From NCBI GenBank assembly GCA_963663735.2, contig CAXXHN010000001.1, forward strand, positions 868,001-932,000: 64,000 nucleotides of DNA. The letters are read 5' to 3'. Below the pieces are notes generated by a model, which saw only the letters and a program-made list of their open reading frames with translations, ran no database searches and was not told the DNA's origin. The stretch's first letter is position 1; every line of letters begins with the position of its first letter. Position numbers and translations under genes: made by a program. The stretch is from G963663735 sp963663735. GTDB lineage: Bacteria; Acidobacteriota; UBA6911; RPQK01; JAPXNP01. This document shows, in pieces, positions 53,146 through 60,705 of the stretch.

Positions 53146-53569
53146 TTCAGCGATCCTTTTCTGTTCAGAAAGAGAGCATCAATTTGCAGGATTTTCGTCA
53201 ATTTATATCATCATTATCGGGTTGTCTCCAGATAATTTCCCAATTGTTTATATCTATTTCAAAGCAGTTTATTTTAGGCCTGCCAATAAAATCTCAGTGA
53301 AGGTCCATTCTCAAAACCCTCTGCCTGAAACCTAGGTCTTTTTTCGGAACCAATGTCCGGATTCTTCGTTCTAACCATTAATTGCCTCCTGAATAGTAAT
53401 GACAGAAAGGCTGAATAAAATTAATTAATATGAGACTTTTAAATACAGAAGCAATCTGATAGTTTTGAAATTGCAAACACAACCCCATAGGATCAAAGAC
53501 TGAATTGAAGTGAAATAGTTTCAAAATATGGGGAATAGATCTACTATTCTGCCTGGTTATGAATTTATT
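53146..53569. other. Divergent spacer upstream of the permease and adaptor fragment
   Basis: 424 A/T-rich bases. AAAAGGATCG just before the permease ATG is its ribosome site. No gene, repeat or clear promoter is recognised. Confidence 0.5.
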
Positions 53570-54160
53570 ATGGTTGATATACCCCGCCAGGGATATGCTC
53601 GAAACAAGCGTATCAAGATTACTGTCTTCTCCATCCTGATCATCATTCTGCTTGCTGCCGCTAGTTGGTATGTTTCCCGTTTGGAACCCGCCCTTCCTAC
53701 TGTTGACCGGGCTTCGATCTGGTTGGGAACAGTAGAGGAAGGGTCGATGATCATTGAAGTCCGCGGGCCCGGTAAGCTTATCCCGGAAGTTGAAACCTGG
53801 ATTGCTGCTGCCACGGAAGGGCTGATTGAAAGAGGGTTAATATCCGACATCCCCTCAACCCGGCTCAAGGCTTACTCCATCCTCTACAAAGTACCCCTTG
53901 AAGAAATAATCTCCCGCCTGGTCGAAGAAAAATATGGTGTTACGCGCACAGAAAAAATAGAACTATCCGTCTCTGAAATTCCCGACATTGGTCCCCTGCA
54001 TGAACGCGAGGCCTATGAGCTCCTAAGGCAACTCCTGGATACAAGAGATACCCAGGACATCCTAACCTGTCTTAGGATGATCTCCGGCGGCCCAGAAGGA
54101 AATCCGACAAGGAAATCCATTACGCCGGAGGAGGGACGCGGGAGCAAAGGGGCGGCGTAA
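53570..54160 (+). pseudogene. Chimeric ORF: HlyD/RND-adaptor N-terminus fused to an unrelated C-terminus
   Basis: 196 codons from the ATG at 53570 (MVDIPRQGYARNKR); an ATG at 53528 is in frame. Residues 1-75 match the start of the periplasmic adaptor proteins that accompany ADOP permeases: a short basic leader, one membrane helix (ITVFSILIIILLAAASWYV), LEPALPTVDRASIW, then VRGPGKLIPEVETWIAAATEG. At about residue 80 this stops. The remainder (LISDIPSTRLKAYSILYKVPLEEIISRLVEEKYGVT...) is not adaptor sequence and looks more like the end of a short Xre-type regulator. The rest of the adaptor is missing. An internal deletion or recombination is the simplest reading. Confidence 0.6.
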
Positions 54161-54246
54161 TAATCAAGTTTCCCAGGAAAGGTGAACCGTGAGGTGAGCC
54201 GCGGCCGCAGTTGCGGCTGGGAATTAAATACCATGGGAGGTGATCA

Positions 54247-54622
54247 TTGGCATCATTTTGGGATTGGTTAAATAGCTTCATGGAAACGAATGTGTTTTCC
54301 ATTCTGGGAGGCATCATCGCTGGAGCAGTTGGCTATTGGGTGAGTAATTTTTTTTGTTCAACCAATCTTAAGGTTTCAAGAAGTAAGGAATCAAATCCTG
54401 AAAGATTTCATCTATTACGCTCAAGTAGTAAATGCAGATGGGCTTGATTTCGGAATGCAAATGCTTTTTAGGGAGAGAATCCTAGCAAACAGAAAAGCTT
54501 CGGCTCAGTTATCTGCTGCAGTGCTAGATTTGCCCTGTTTACTGCTTCACTTCTCAACCGCCTTTTACACCCGGTCCATTCCGGACACATTGGTTACTGT
54601 CATGTTCCGAAAAACTGAATAA
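54247..54622 (+). pseudogene. Small membrane protein gene interrupted by a frameshift at a T8 run
   Basis: The TTG start at 54247 has a perfect GGAGGTGA ribosome site 4-11 bases upstream. The first frame encodes MASFWDWLNSFMETNVF, then a membrane helix (ILGGIIAGAVGYWVSNFF) up to TTTTTTTT at 54348-54355. In that frame it ends at codon 66. Shifting by removal of one T gives PILRFQEVRNQILKDFIYYA, then LDFGMQMLFRERILANRKAS and AQLSAAVLDLP, a coherent continuation ending at 54622. A second shift further on is possible (a third frame reads LSCSEKLNNNPETERDLRI). Sequencing error, decay or slippage could explain it. Confidence 0.55.
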
Positions 54623-54999
54623 CAACCCGGAGACTGAAAGGGATTTAAGAATTATCCCAATATCACCCACGGGTGAATTTCAAGATGTTAGTTGCGAGGA
54701 ATCCTGAAATTAAGGGCGCCAAACGTTATTGAAACACTTATCTCAAGTTTCCCCTGGTTACAACAGATTTTGTCAAAACAAACAAAAGACTTCGAACGCT
54801 CAATTCATATTATCCCTTGCGGGGCACACCGCGGGCACAATACCCTTCGAGGTTCCCGTCCTCCGGGGTTTCTGGAAGAGAGCATAGGATTCACAATCCG
54901 TTAGTCTCAATATTCAATAATTGGGGTGCCAACGTCCTTCTCTGGTGATAAAATCAAATTTATTGGGAAGTTAAATCCGGGGAGGAAGAGGAGTTGGAT
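54623..54999. other. Gene-free spacer
   Basis: 377 bases. The first 60 may be the tail of the frameshifted gene in another frame. The rest shows no coding signal. AGGAG at about 54989-54993 is the ribosome site of the next gene. Confidence 0.45.
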
Positions 55000-55509
55000 A
55001 TGAAAAGCACGTACAAAACGGCAGCTGTAGCGGTAATGGTGATGGTTCTTCTGGCAAACCCAGTCCTCCTGGCCTGGGGTAGTCCTGTTCCTGGCCGATG
55101 GGAAAAAGTAGCAGAAATTAAACCAGGAGAAAAAATAACGGTTTACACAAAAGACGGAGTTGAGCGAACCTTCAGACACAAGACTATTGATGACCAATAC
55201 CTTACCTGTTCCGACCCAGATACCAATGATATTCAAATTGAAAAGGTCTTCATAGACAAAATAATTCTCCATAGATCTGGATCATATGCAAAAAAATGGG
55301 CAATCTGGGGCGCTGTAGGTGGAGCCATTGGGGGAGCAGTTTTTAGTCAAGGCCTCGATTTTGTTCCTTCGGGTCGTGTAATGGTGGCAGGTGTAGGTGC
55401 CTGCCTTGGTGCTCTTGGAGCTGGTTTAGCAGGAGGCACTGTTGCTTCACTTGGAGGACCTATTTACATTTCAAAAGAGGCCGCTCTGGCGAGAGCAGCA
55501 CAGGATTAA
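55000..55509 (+). CDS. Secreted protein with glycine-zipper-like C-terminal region, paralogue 1
   Basis: 169 aa from the ATG at 55000, chosen by an AGGAG site 6 bases upstream. Signal peptide YKTAAVAVMVMVLLANPVLLAWG is followed by a small beta-rich domain (WEKVAEIKPGEKITVYTKDG, YLTCSD...IQIEKVFIDKIILHR). A Gly/Ala-rich stretch with two hydrophobic runs comes next (WAIWGAVGGAIGGAVFSQ, VMVAGVGACLGALGAGLAGGTVA), then the tail IYISKEAALARAAQD. I do not recognise the family. The next gene is a tandem paralogue with the same plan and the same ISKEAALA end. Confidence 0.7.
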   Translation: MKSTYKTAAVAVMVMVLLANPVLLAWGSPVPGRWEKVAEIKPGEKITVYTKDGVERTFRHKTIDDQYLTCSDPDTNDIQIEKVFIDKIILHRSGSYAKKWAIWGAVGGAIGGAVFSQGLDFVPSGRVMVAGVGACLGALGAGLAGGTVASLGGPIYISKEAALARAAQD

Positions 55510-55513
55510 AAAT

Positions 55514-56005
55514 GTGAGAGTCAAGTACAGAGCAGCAGTTGTAACAATTATGCTAATGATTCTCGTGGTAAACCCGCTCCTTTTTGCATCAGGTAATCCT
55601 ATTCCTTAACATTGGGAGAAGGGTGTTCAAACTAAACCGGGAGAGAAAATCAGAGTACTGATGAAAAGTGGTATCACGCATCAATGCCGGTACCAGTCCA
55701 TAGAAGATGAAGCCTTACTATGTTCCAGTGAAGATCAAAAACCGCTGAAACTTGATTTGGTAGCGATCGACAAAATTGTCATCCCCAAGGCAGGGACGTA
55801 CGCACAATACGGAGCACTCTTGGGGGCATTAGGTGGACTTGGAGCGTCTACCCTGATAATTGCAGGGGCTGATGGTAGTGCATCAACTGGGGAATTCATT
55901 AGCTTCATGGCTGTTTGTGCTGGTTTAGGGGCCGCCGCCGGTGCCGGAATAGGAGGATCGGGAGAGACCGTTTACATTTCCAAAGAGGCAGCCCTGGCAA
56001 AATAG
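55514..56005 (+). pseudogene. Tandem paralogue of the preceding gene with an in-frame stop
   Basis: From the GTG at 55514 the frame reads VRVKYRAAVVTIMLMIL, a signal like its neighbour's, then NPLLFASGNPIP. A TAA follows at 55607-55609, where the paralogue has Gly-Arg. Beyond the stop the same frame stays open as HWEKGVQTKPGEKIRVLMKSG, a Gly-rich hydrophobic part (GALLGALGGLGASTLIIAG) and the ending VYISKEAALAK. A downstream ATG at 55661 could start a fragment without a signal. Either a recent pseudogene or an unusual readthrough. Confidence 0.65.
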
Positions 56006-56158
56006 CATAATAACCCTGAGCCTTTTCTTTGCCCGGGGAGTGGGGGTGGCCATCTCTGTACCCGTCCATATCCTCAAGGCCAAGGGCAGTACTGCAGAAG
56101 GGCCGGAAGAAATGTTCCGAATAATAGCAATAGATACAAATTGCGAGGGAATCAACCA

Positions 56159-56737
56159 ATGAATAAGAATGTTGGAACGTTAGTCCTTTTGGTGCTAGTG
56201 TTTGTTTTGGGAGCCTCATGTTCTGATCGAGAGGCCGAAGCCAGATCAATTTTCAACCAGGCACTTTCAGCACAGCGTGAGGGGAATCAGGAAGAAGCCA
56301 GGAAGCTATTTGAAAAACTAGTTGCTGAATATTCAGAAAGTGAGATTGCCACTGAGGCAAACGAAAAGCTTTCAGTGATGGATGCCCTCAATGCATTCAC
56401 TTCTGGCCTATCTATTGCCGCGAACGAAGAAGCGGCAAGTCTTGGTGTTATGACGATTGTCACTACTCAAATTACATTTTCGGCACTAAATAAAGGAAAG
56501 TATGCGGCCAGTCTTTCTGAATTAGAATCTGCTGAACTTCTCGATTCCGAACTAGCCTTTGGATCTAAGGATGGTTACCGCTTTAACATGGTGGTAGGAG
56601 ATAAAGGTTTTACAGTAACCGCGACACCATTAGAGTTTGGTACGACTGGTAAGCGCAGCTTTTTCTCGGATGAGACTGGAGTAGTTAGATATGAAATGGG
56701 TGAAGTTTTTGCGGATATAAACTCTCCTGTCTTGTGA
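56159..56737 (+). CDS. Lipoprotein with TPR-like helix pair and pseudopilin-like C-terminal domain
   Basis: 192 aa from the ATG at 56159 (GAGGG about 10 bases upstream). Signal VGTLVLLVLVFVLGASC has a lipobox (GASC). A helical region follows (ARSIFNQALSAQREGNQEEARKLFEKLVAEYSES), typical of a TPR-like pair. The C-terminal part (KGKYAASLSELESAELLDSELAFG, YRFNMVV, FTVTATPLEFGTTGKRSFF, DETGVVRYE) is the pattern of type II/IV pseudopilin globular domains found in Acidobacteria-type genomes. It lacks the pilin N-terminal helix, so it is not a filament subunit. Function unknown. Confidence 0.7.
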   Translation: MNKNVGTLVLLVLVFVLGASCSDREAEARSIFNQALSAQREGNQEEARKLFEKLVAEYSESEIATEANEKLSVMDALNAFTSGLSIAANEEAASLGVMTIVTTQITFSALNKGKYAASLSELESAELLDSELAFGSKDGYRFNMVVGDKGFTVTATPLEFGTTGKRSFFSDETGVVRYEMGEVFADINSPVL

Positions 56738-56778
56738 TCCGAAGCCGTCTTCTTGCCTTCTGATATCCAGTAGCTATT

Positions 56779-56867
56779 GTTTGACGTCAGCACAAATGGG
56801 ACACATTTAGCCCAAAAGTTAAGAGAGACTTTTAAGGCTTGACAATCTCCGTCAGGTTAGCCGAAGC
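56779..56867. repeat. 89-bp direct repeat, copy B
   Basis: Begins GTTTGACGTCAGCAC and ends CAGGTTAGCCGAAGC, ungapped against 48986-49074. It is followed within 80 bases by a tRNA T-arm copy and a transposase stump on the opposite strand. Confidence 0.75.
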
Positions 56868-56946
56868 TGATCAGGGTAGACAGAGGCTACGTTCTAAATT
56901 TCCCCTACTCAGTTTCTCTCCCAAGGGGGTGCCCAAGGTGTGTCCA

Positions 56947-56968
56947 TAGGTCACAGGTTCGAATCCTG
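56947..56968 (+). other. tRNA-Arg T-arm copy, possible attachment-site remnant
   Basis: 22 bases that differ from the T-arm region of tRNA-Arg (48698-48719) at one position. The core CAGGTTCGAATCCTG is identical. No acceptor stem or anticodon arm is nearby, so it is not a tRNA gene. It overlaps the broken end of a transposase reading frame. Tyrosine integrases often use this part of tRNA genes as att core. Confidence 0.6.
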
Positions 56969-57080
56969 TCTTGCGTGAAATCCCAAACTCACGGCAGAGG
57001 CCTGCTATCTTCTCGCCGTCTAACAGCCAGGCAATGAATTGCAGTCGTTCTTCAACGATCTTACACTCCTTCCATGGCAT
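56964..57080 (-). pseudogene. IS481-like transposase, N-terminal stump
   Basis: From the ATG at 57080 with GGGAG upstream: MPWKECKIVEERLQFI, then LLDGEKIAGLCREFGISRKTG. This is the N-terminal HTH of IS481-family transposases. The reading then runs into the antisense of a tRNA T arm (FEPVT), so only 39 codons of transposase remain. The DDE domain is absent from the window. Confidence 0.75.
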
Positions 57081-57231
57081 AGGCACTTTCTCCCTTCTTC
57101 TGGGAGAAAGTGTTACCCATCTTTCAATAAGGGCAACCCCCGTCCCACGGGCCTCTTCGCGGCTCTTTACCAAAGACAGGACATCTTAAAATATTTCATT
57201 ATTTTATATATTGTTATGGGCAGTTTTTGTT

Positions 57232-58680
57232 TTACCATCCAAAAGCAACAATTTGATTACTTTCATTGAATTGCAGGTCAAAACAAGGGGCTAAATCGAC
57301 AACTTTTCCATCTTTCGATTCCAAAACAATATCGTAGCTCATATCCCCATATTCTAAAATATGTTTCAATCGATATCCCAAAAACTCTTTCTGCATGTCC
57401 TTAATCCACATTTTGAATCTTCGTTCTCTTTCTTTACTAGCGACATGTTCGTTAGTGAAATCATCAATGTTCTCATCTTCGGTCAAAATCAGTTCTACAA
57501 ACTGATGTATGATTTCAAGTTGTTTATTAGCAATATCAGTACTACCATGTTTTATACTTTTCATTTTGGGAACAATGGGTGTGTAGTCTTCATTAAAAAG
57601 CAATTGCTCTATTTCCCACGCTACAATTTGAGTATCGTATCTTAATTCATTGGTCATATATATGATTACAGTGTTTTCTTCTGGCAGTTGCAGGAAATCG
57701 GCATAAAAAACACCATTTGAGCCATTATGTGCAATAATTTTCGTATTTCTATCACTATTCATTATTGTCCACCCATATGCATAGTATGAATCTCCTGATT
57801 CATTTTCTTTTACGTGAGGAAAAGTGAGTTGCTCAAATGATTTTTGGGAAATAATTATATTTTCTTTTAAAGCAATATACCATTTATACAAATCAGAAGG
57901 ATTGGAAAGTATTCCCCCATTTCCTTTTAAATGCCATGATATTTGATTTGAATCTTCCTTCCATTTTATGAGGTGAGTTCCCCAATCTTCCCCACATTTA
58001 TAGCCGTGGGCAATTTGAGTTGTATCCCATTTGGGGGAAAGGTAACCCGTATGTTTCATACCTGCTTTTTGAAAAAGATTTTCCTGCAAATAGGTTTCGT
58101 AATCTGTTTGCGCAACTTTTTCAATTATCATAGCCAAAATACTGTAACCTACGTTGGAATAACTATATTGTTTTCCCGGTTCAAAATCTAATGGTGAATT
58201 GTAAATTTCACTTAAAAATTTCTCTTTTGAGATGGGAACGAAATCCACTCCGTAACCTAGATTTCCCACTATTCCTGATGTGTGTGTCAGTAATTGATGA
58301 ATAGTAATATTTTGTTTGTCCTTCGGCACATTTTCAAAAAACTTGTAAATAGAATCGTTTACCAATAATTTATCTTCTTCTTGTAATTTTAGAATAGCAG
58401 TTGCTGTAAACTGTTTTGTTAATGAACCTGTTGTGAAAATAGTTTCTTCAGTTACAGGAAGTTTCTCAGTTTTGTTTCTTAGTCCAACTCCACCAGAGTA
58501 GAGTATATCTCCATCTTTGGCGACTAGAACGCTTGCTGAAAGTCCGTTTTTATTACACTCGTCAATATATGATTCAAGTCTGTTTTCCAAAGAATTCTCT
58601 GTGCCGATTGAGTTGGTTTTGTTTTTACAAGAAACACAAATAGTTAGAATTATTACTATAATTGGAATGTATCTTTTCAT
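57232..58680 (-). CDS. Serine hydrolase, class C beta-lactamase/PBP-like lipoprotein
   Basis: 482 aa. Lipoprotein signal IPIIVIILTICVSC. The beta-lactamase family domain has the S-x-x-K motif SLTK (near residue 89) in TTGSLTKQFTATAILKL, the Y-x-N motif YSN (near 175) in PGKQYSYSNVGYSIL, and TSGIVG. A C-terminal domain follows with HNGSNGVFYADF as the HxG-like third motif. It hydrolyses or transfers an acyl group outside the cytoplasm; resistance is not implied. The gene is far richer in A+T than all its neighbours, with AAA/ATT-heavy codon use like Bacteroidetes genes, which points to transfer. AGGA lies 10 bases before the ATG. Confidence 0.88.
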   Translation of the reverse strand: MKRYIPIIVIILTICVSCKNKTNSIGTENSLENRLESYIDECNKNGLSASVLVAKDGDILYSGGVGLRNKTEKLPVTEETIFTTGSLTKQFTATAILKLQEEDKLLVNDSIYKFFENVPKDKQNITIHQLLTHTSGIVGNLGYGVDFVPISKEKFLSEIYNSPLDFEPGKQYSYSNVGYSILAMIIEKVAQTDYETYLQENLFQKAGMKHTGYLSPKWDTTQIAHGYKCGEDWGTHLIKWKEDSNQISWHLKGNGGILSNPSDLYKWYIALKENIIISQKSFEQLTFPHVKENESGDSYYAYGWTIMNSDRNTKIIAHNGSNGVFYADFLQLPEENTVIIYMTNELRYDTQIVAWEIEQLLFNEDYTPIVPKMKSIKHGSTDIANKQLEIIHQFVELILTEDENIDDFTNEHVASKERERRFKMWIKDMQKEFLGYRLKHILEYGDMSYDIVLESKDGKVVDLAPCFDLQFNESNQIVAFGW

Positions 58681-59453
58681 TGTCTGTTTATCCTGTATTG
58701 TTTAAATTGTCCATAAAGGTTAGTGCAAGTTTTCGGTGTGGATTACGTAGCAATTCATTTTCAATGAACTACACGGTACTAGGCGAATTGCCAAACACAG
58801 AAGTGGACTTAAAGTTTGAACCACTTAATGCTTCGTTTTAGTCCGATCACATAGGCTCATGGTTTCTGTGCTTCCAGTACCGGGGTAGTGGAAAAAATTT
58901 CAGGCCGCTAGAGCGACCATTCCAATCCCTTGAGCGCTTCAAGTGTGACTCGGGCCTTAAATTCCGCTGCGTGTTTCCGTCTCTGCTTCTTCATAGCTCT
59001 TATCCTTTCATGATCATTCTAACGAATGAATCTGTTTCTCGGCTGATTTAGATAAAGAGATATATGACCCGTATGTCCACAGAATATTAAACCAGAAGCT
59101 AATCAAGAGTTATATGAAATCCTACGATTGAAAAGAATTATTTAAAGTAACAACGATACTTAGTTCCAAAACCAGCATCCGGGGGTAAGTCCATGGGCTA
59201 CCTTTTGCCCGGGAAGTGACTTATTTTCCAACTGCAAATATCCCTGTCAATTCATTGCTACCTATATTAAATTGTTTTCATAGATAAATAGATTGTACTT
59301 TCGTGTTTACTTCAGCTCTTCTTGGGGAGTATGCTGAATTGATTTCCATGAAATATCATAGAGTTTCTAAGAAGTATTAATCGCCATTAACAGATGCTCA
59401 ATTTGAACAATTCCAGATCATCATTATTATCAAATGCTCGGGAGAACAAGAAA
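58681..59453. other. Gene-free spacer with an IS3 remnant
   Basis: 773 A/T-rich bases. It contains an OrfA stump of an IS3-type element (58908-58994, minus). Bases 58995-59393 show no coding signal. GGAGAAC (59441-59447) is the ribosome site for the PEGA gene. Confidence 0.55.
58908..58994 (-). pseudogene. IS3-family transposase OrfA stump
   Basis: From the ATG at 58994 with AAAGGA 8 bases upstream it reads MKKQRRKHAAEFKARV, then TLEALKGL, the typical start of IS3-group OrfA. It ends at a TAG after 28 codons. No OrfB or inverted ends are recognisable nearby. Confidence 0.7.
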
Positions 59454-60161
59454 ATGACAAAAAAAGGCTTTTGTCTCGTCCTTTTGTATCTAATGGGGAC
59501 TAACTTGATTGCCGGAAATGAAATGTACTTCAAAAATGTTGAGATCCGGACCTCATTTGGTTCGGCTGAACAGGGTAACAATGGAGCTCTTGTCGTTGAT
59601 TCTGATGAAATCAGATTTGTAGATAACAAAGGTAGGGAATACTTCTCAATACCTACTAATTCAGTTAATGACCTCTTCTATAGCAGGGTTTCAGGCAGAA
59701 GAATCGGGGCCGCAATTCTGGTAACACCTTTACTGCTATTCAGCAAAGGTAAAAAGCACTATCTGACAATCGGATTTGACAATAAAAAAGACATGGTTGG
59801 GGCGGTTGAGTTTAAGCTCCATAAAAGTAATTACAGAGGAATCCTGCGTGCAGTTGAAGCTGTTTCTGACGTTACTGTTGAATTTGAGCAAGAAGGAATA
59901 AAGGACGAAAAAGAGAACATTGCTGAAAGAAACGCAGCTGAGCAAGATGGGAAATCTGTAATTGAGTTCATCTCTGATCCTGAAGGTGCTGATATCGAAA
60001 TCGGAGGGGCTTATGCAGGAGTCACCCCCAGGATAAAACGCCTTGAGCCCGGTGAATATGGGATCACAATCAAATTGAAAGGTTATAAGAACTGGGAAAA
60101 GAAGATCATTGTTGAACAAGGTGAAGAATTCTCAGTAAAAGCGACTCTGGAAAAGGACTAA
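59454..60161 (+). CDS. Exported PEGA-domain protein
   Basis: 235 aa from the ATG at 59454 with GGAG 9 bases upstream; an ATG 20 codons earlier is less likely. A short signal (GFCLVLLYLMGTNLIAG) leads to a beta-rich N-terminal domain (ALVVDSDEIRFVDNKGREYFSIPTNSVNDLFYSR; KHYLTIGFDNKKDMVGAVEFKL) like small membrane-stress proteins. A linker follows, then a C-terminal PEGA domain (IEFISDPEGADIEIGGAYAGVTP and LEPGEYGITIKLKGYKNWEK, residues 167-230). PEGA domains occur on surface proteins of many bacteria. Function unknown. It is of intermediate G+C. Confidence 0.78.
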   Translation: MTKKGFCLVLLYLMGTNLIAGNEMYFKNVEIRTSFGSAEQGNNGALVVDSDEIRFVDNKGREYFSIPTNSVNDLFYSRVSGRRIGAAILVTPLLLFSKGKKHYLTIGFDNKKDMVGAVEFKLHKSNYRGILRAVEAVSDVTVEFEQEGIKDEKENIAERNAAEQDGKSVIEFISDPEGADIEIGGAYAGVTPRIKRLEPGEYGITIKLKGYKNWEKKIIVEQGEEFSVKATLEKD

Positions 60162-60193
60162 AAAAACAACAGCTGAAACTGTTTGCCGAAGCA

Positions 60194-60445
60194 CTAATGA
60201 AAAACCTTAGTCGAACCAATCAGGTTCGCGCCAAGGTCGGCATCCCAGCTTTTTCCCTTATTGGCAAACCGTATGCAGCGCCGGTTGGTGCTTTGCTCGC
60301 TGGGATCGTTGATCTTCAGGAAGATGTCGTAATCACCGGGAGGAACACTGCCAAAGGCTGACATATCAACCGAGAAGTTCAGGTCACGCCAGGCAGACTT
60401 GTCCAGAGGAAAAAGACGCACTGATTTCACAGCAAGATATCGCAA
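60194..60445 (-). pseudogene. DUF4832-type C-terminal fragment
   Basis: 83 codons. The frame reads RDLNFSVDMSAFGSVPPGDY, then DIFLKINDPSEQ and CIRFANKGKSWDADLGANLIG. This is the final beta domain of DUF4832 proteins, which are much longer and usually secreted. Upstream of a TTG the frame soon meets a stop, so only the 3' end remains. No ribosome site is seen. Confidence 0.6.
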
Positions 60446-60705
60446 TACTCTAGATCTCCCCTAGAAATTGAGGATACCTGGATTGGAAACTCCTTCCTAT
60501 GCCCAAAGTGCGCTCGCGTGGCTCTCACTCTATCTCACTCCAGCCCGGCAAGAGAAAAGTTGGGGGAAGGATCTGCATTGTGGATGCTAGTTCCGGAGAT
60601 CTGCTTGGCCAGTGAAGACCCATCCTGAACACAAATGTTGTGATAACATACAAATATCGCCCTCAAACAGGGACAGGTCCAGATCGAGGAGAGGTTAGTT
60701 AAAAC
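60446..60705. other. Right boundary of the accessory region
   Basis: 260 bases. It contains the weak third GTGTGCCC-type copy (60500-60558). The histidine-kinase ATG follows at 60706. GAGGAGAGG near 60688 is its ribosome site. No gene is seen. Confidence 0.5.
60500..60558. repeat. GTGTGCCC repeat family, copy C (degenerate)
   Basis: ATGCCCAAAGTGCGCTCGCG then CTCTATCTCACTCCAGCC and GGCAAGAG. Alignable with copies A and B but more diverged. It lies at the right edge of the low-G+C region. Confidence 0.45.

Noticed and set aside
56871..57173. A 100-codon minus-strand ORF as a real gene
   Set aside because: Only 39 codons are a transposase stump; the rest is antisense tRNA T arm (FEPVT) and spacer, and the N-terminal 31 codons precede the true ATG.
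48732..60705. Integron cassette array
   Set aside because: Genes are separated by repeats, but no integrase gene and no attC-like core (GTTRRRY with paired inner boxes) could be found; orientations are mixed.
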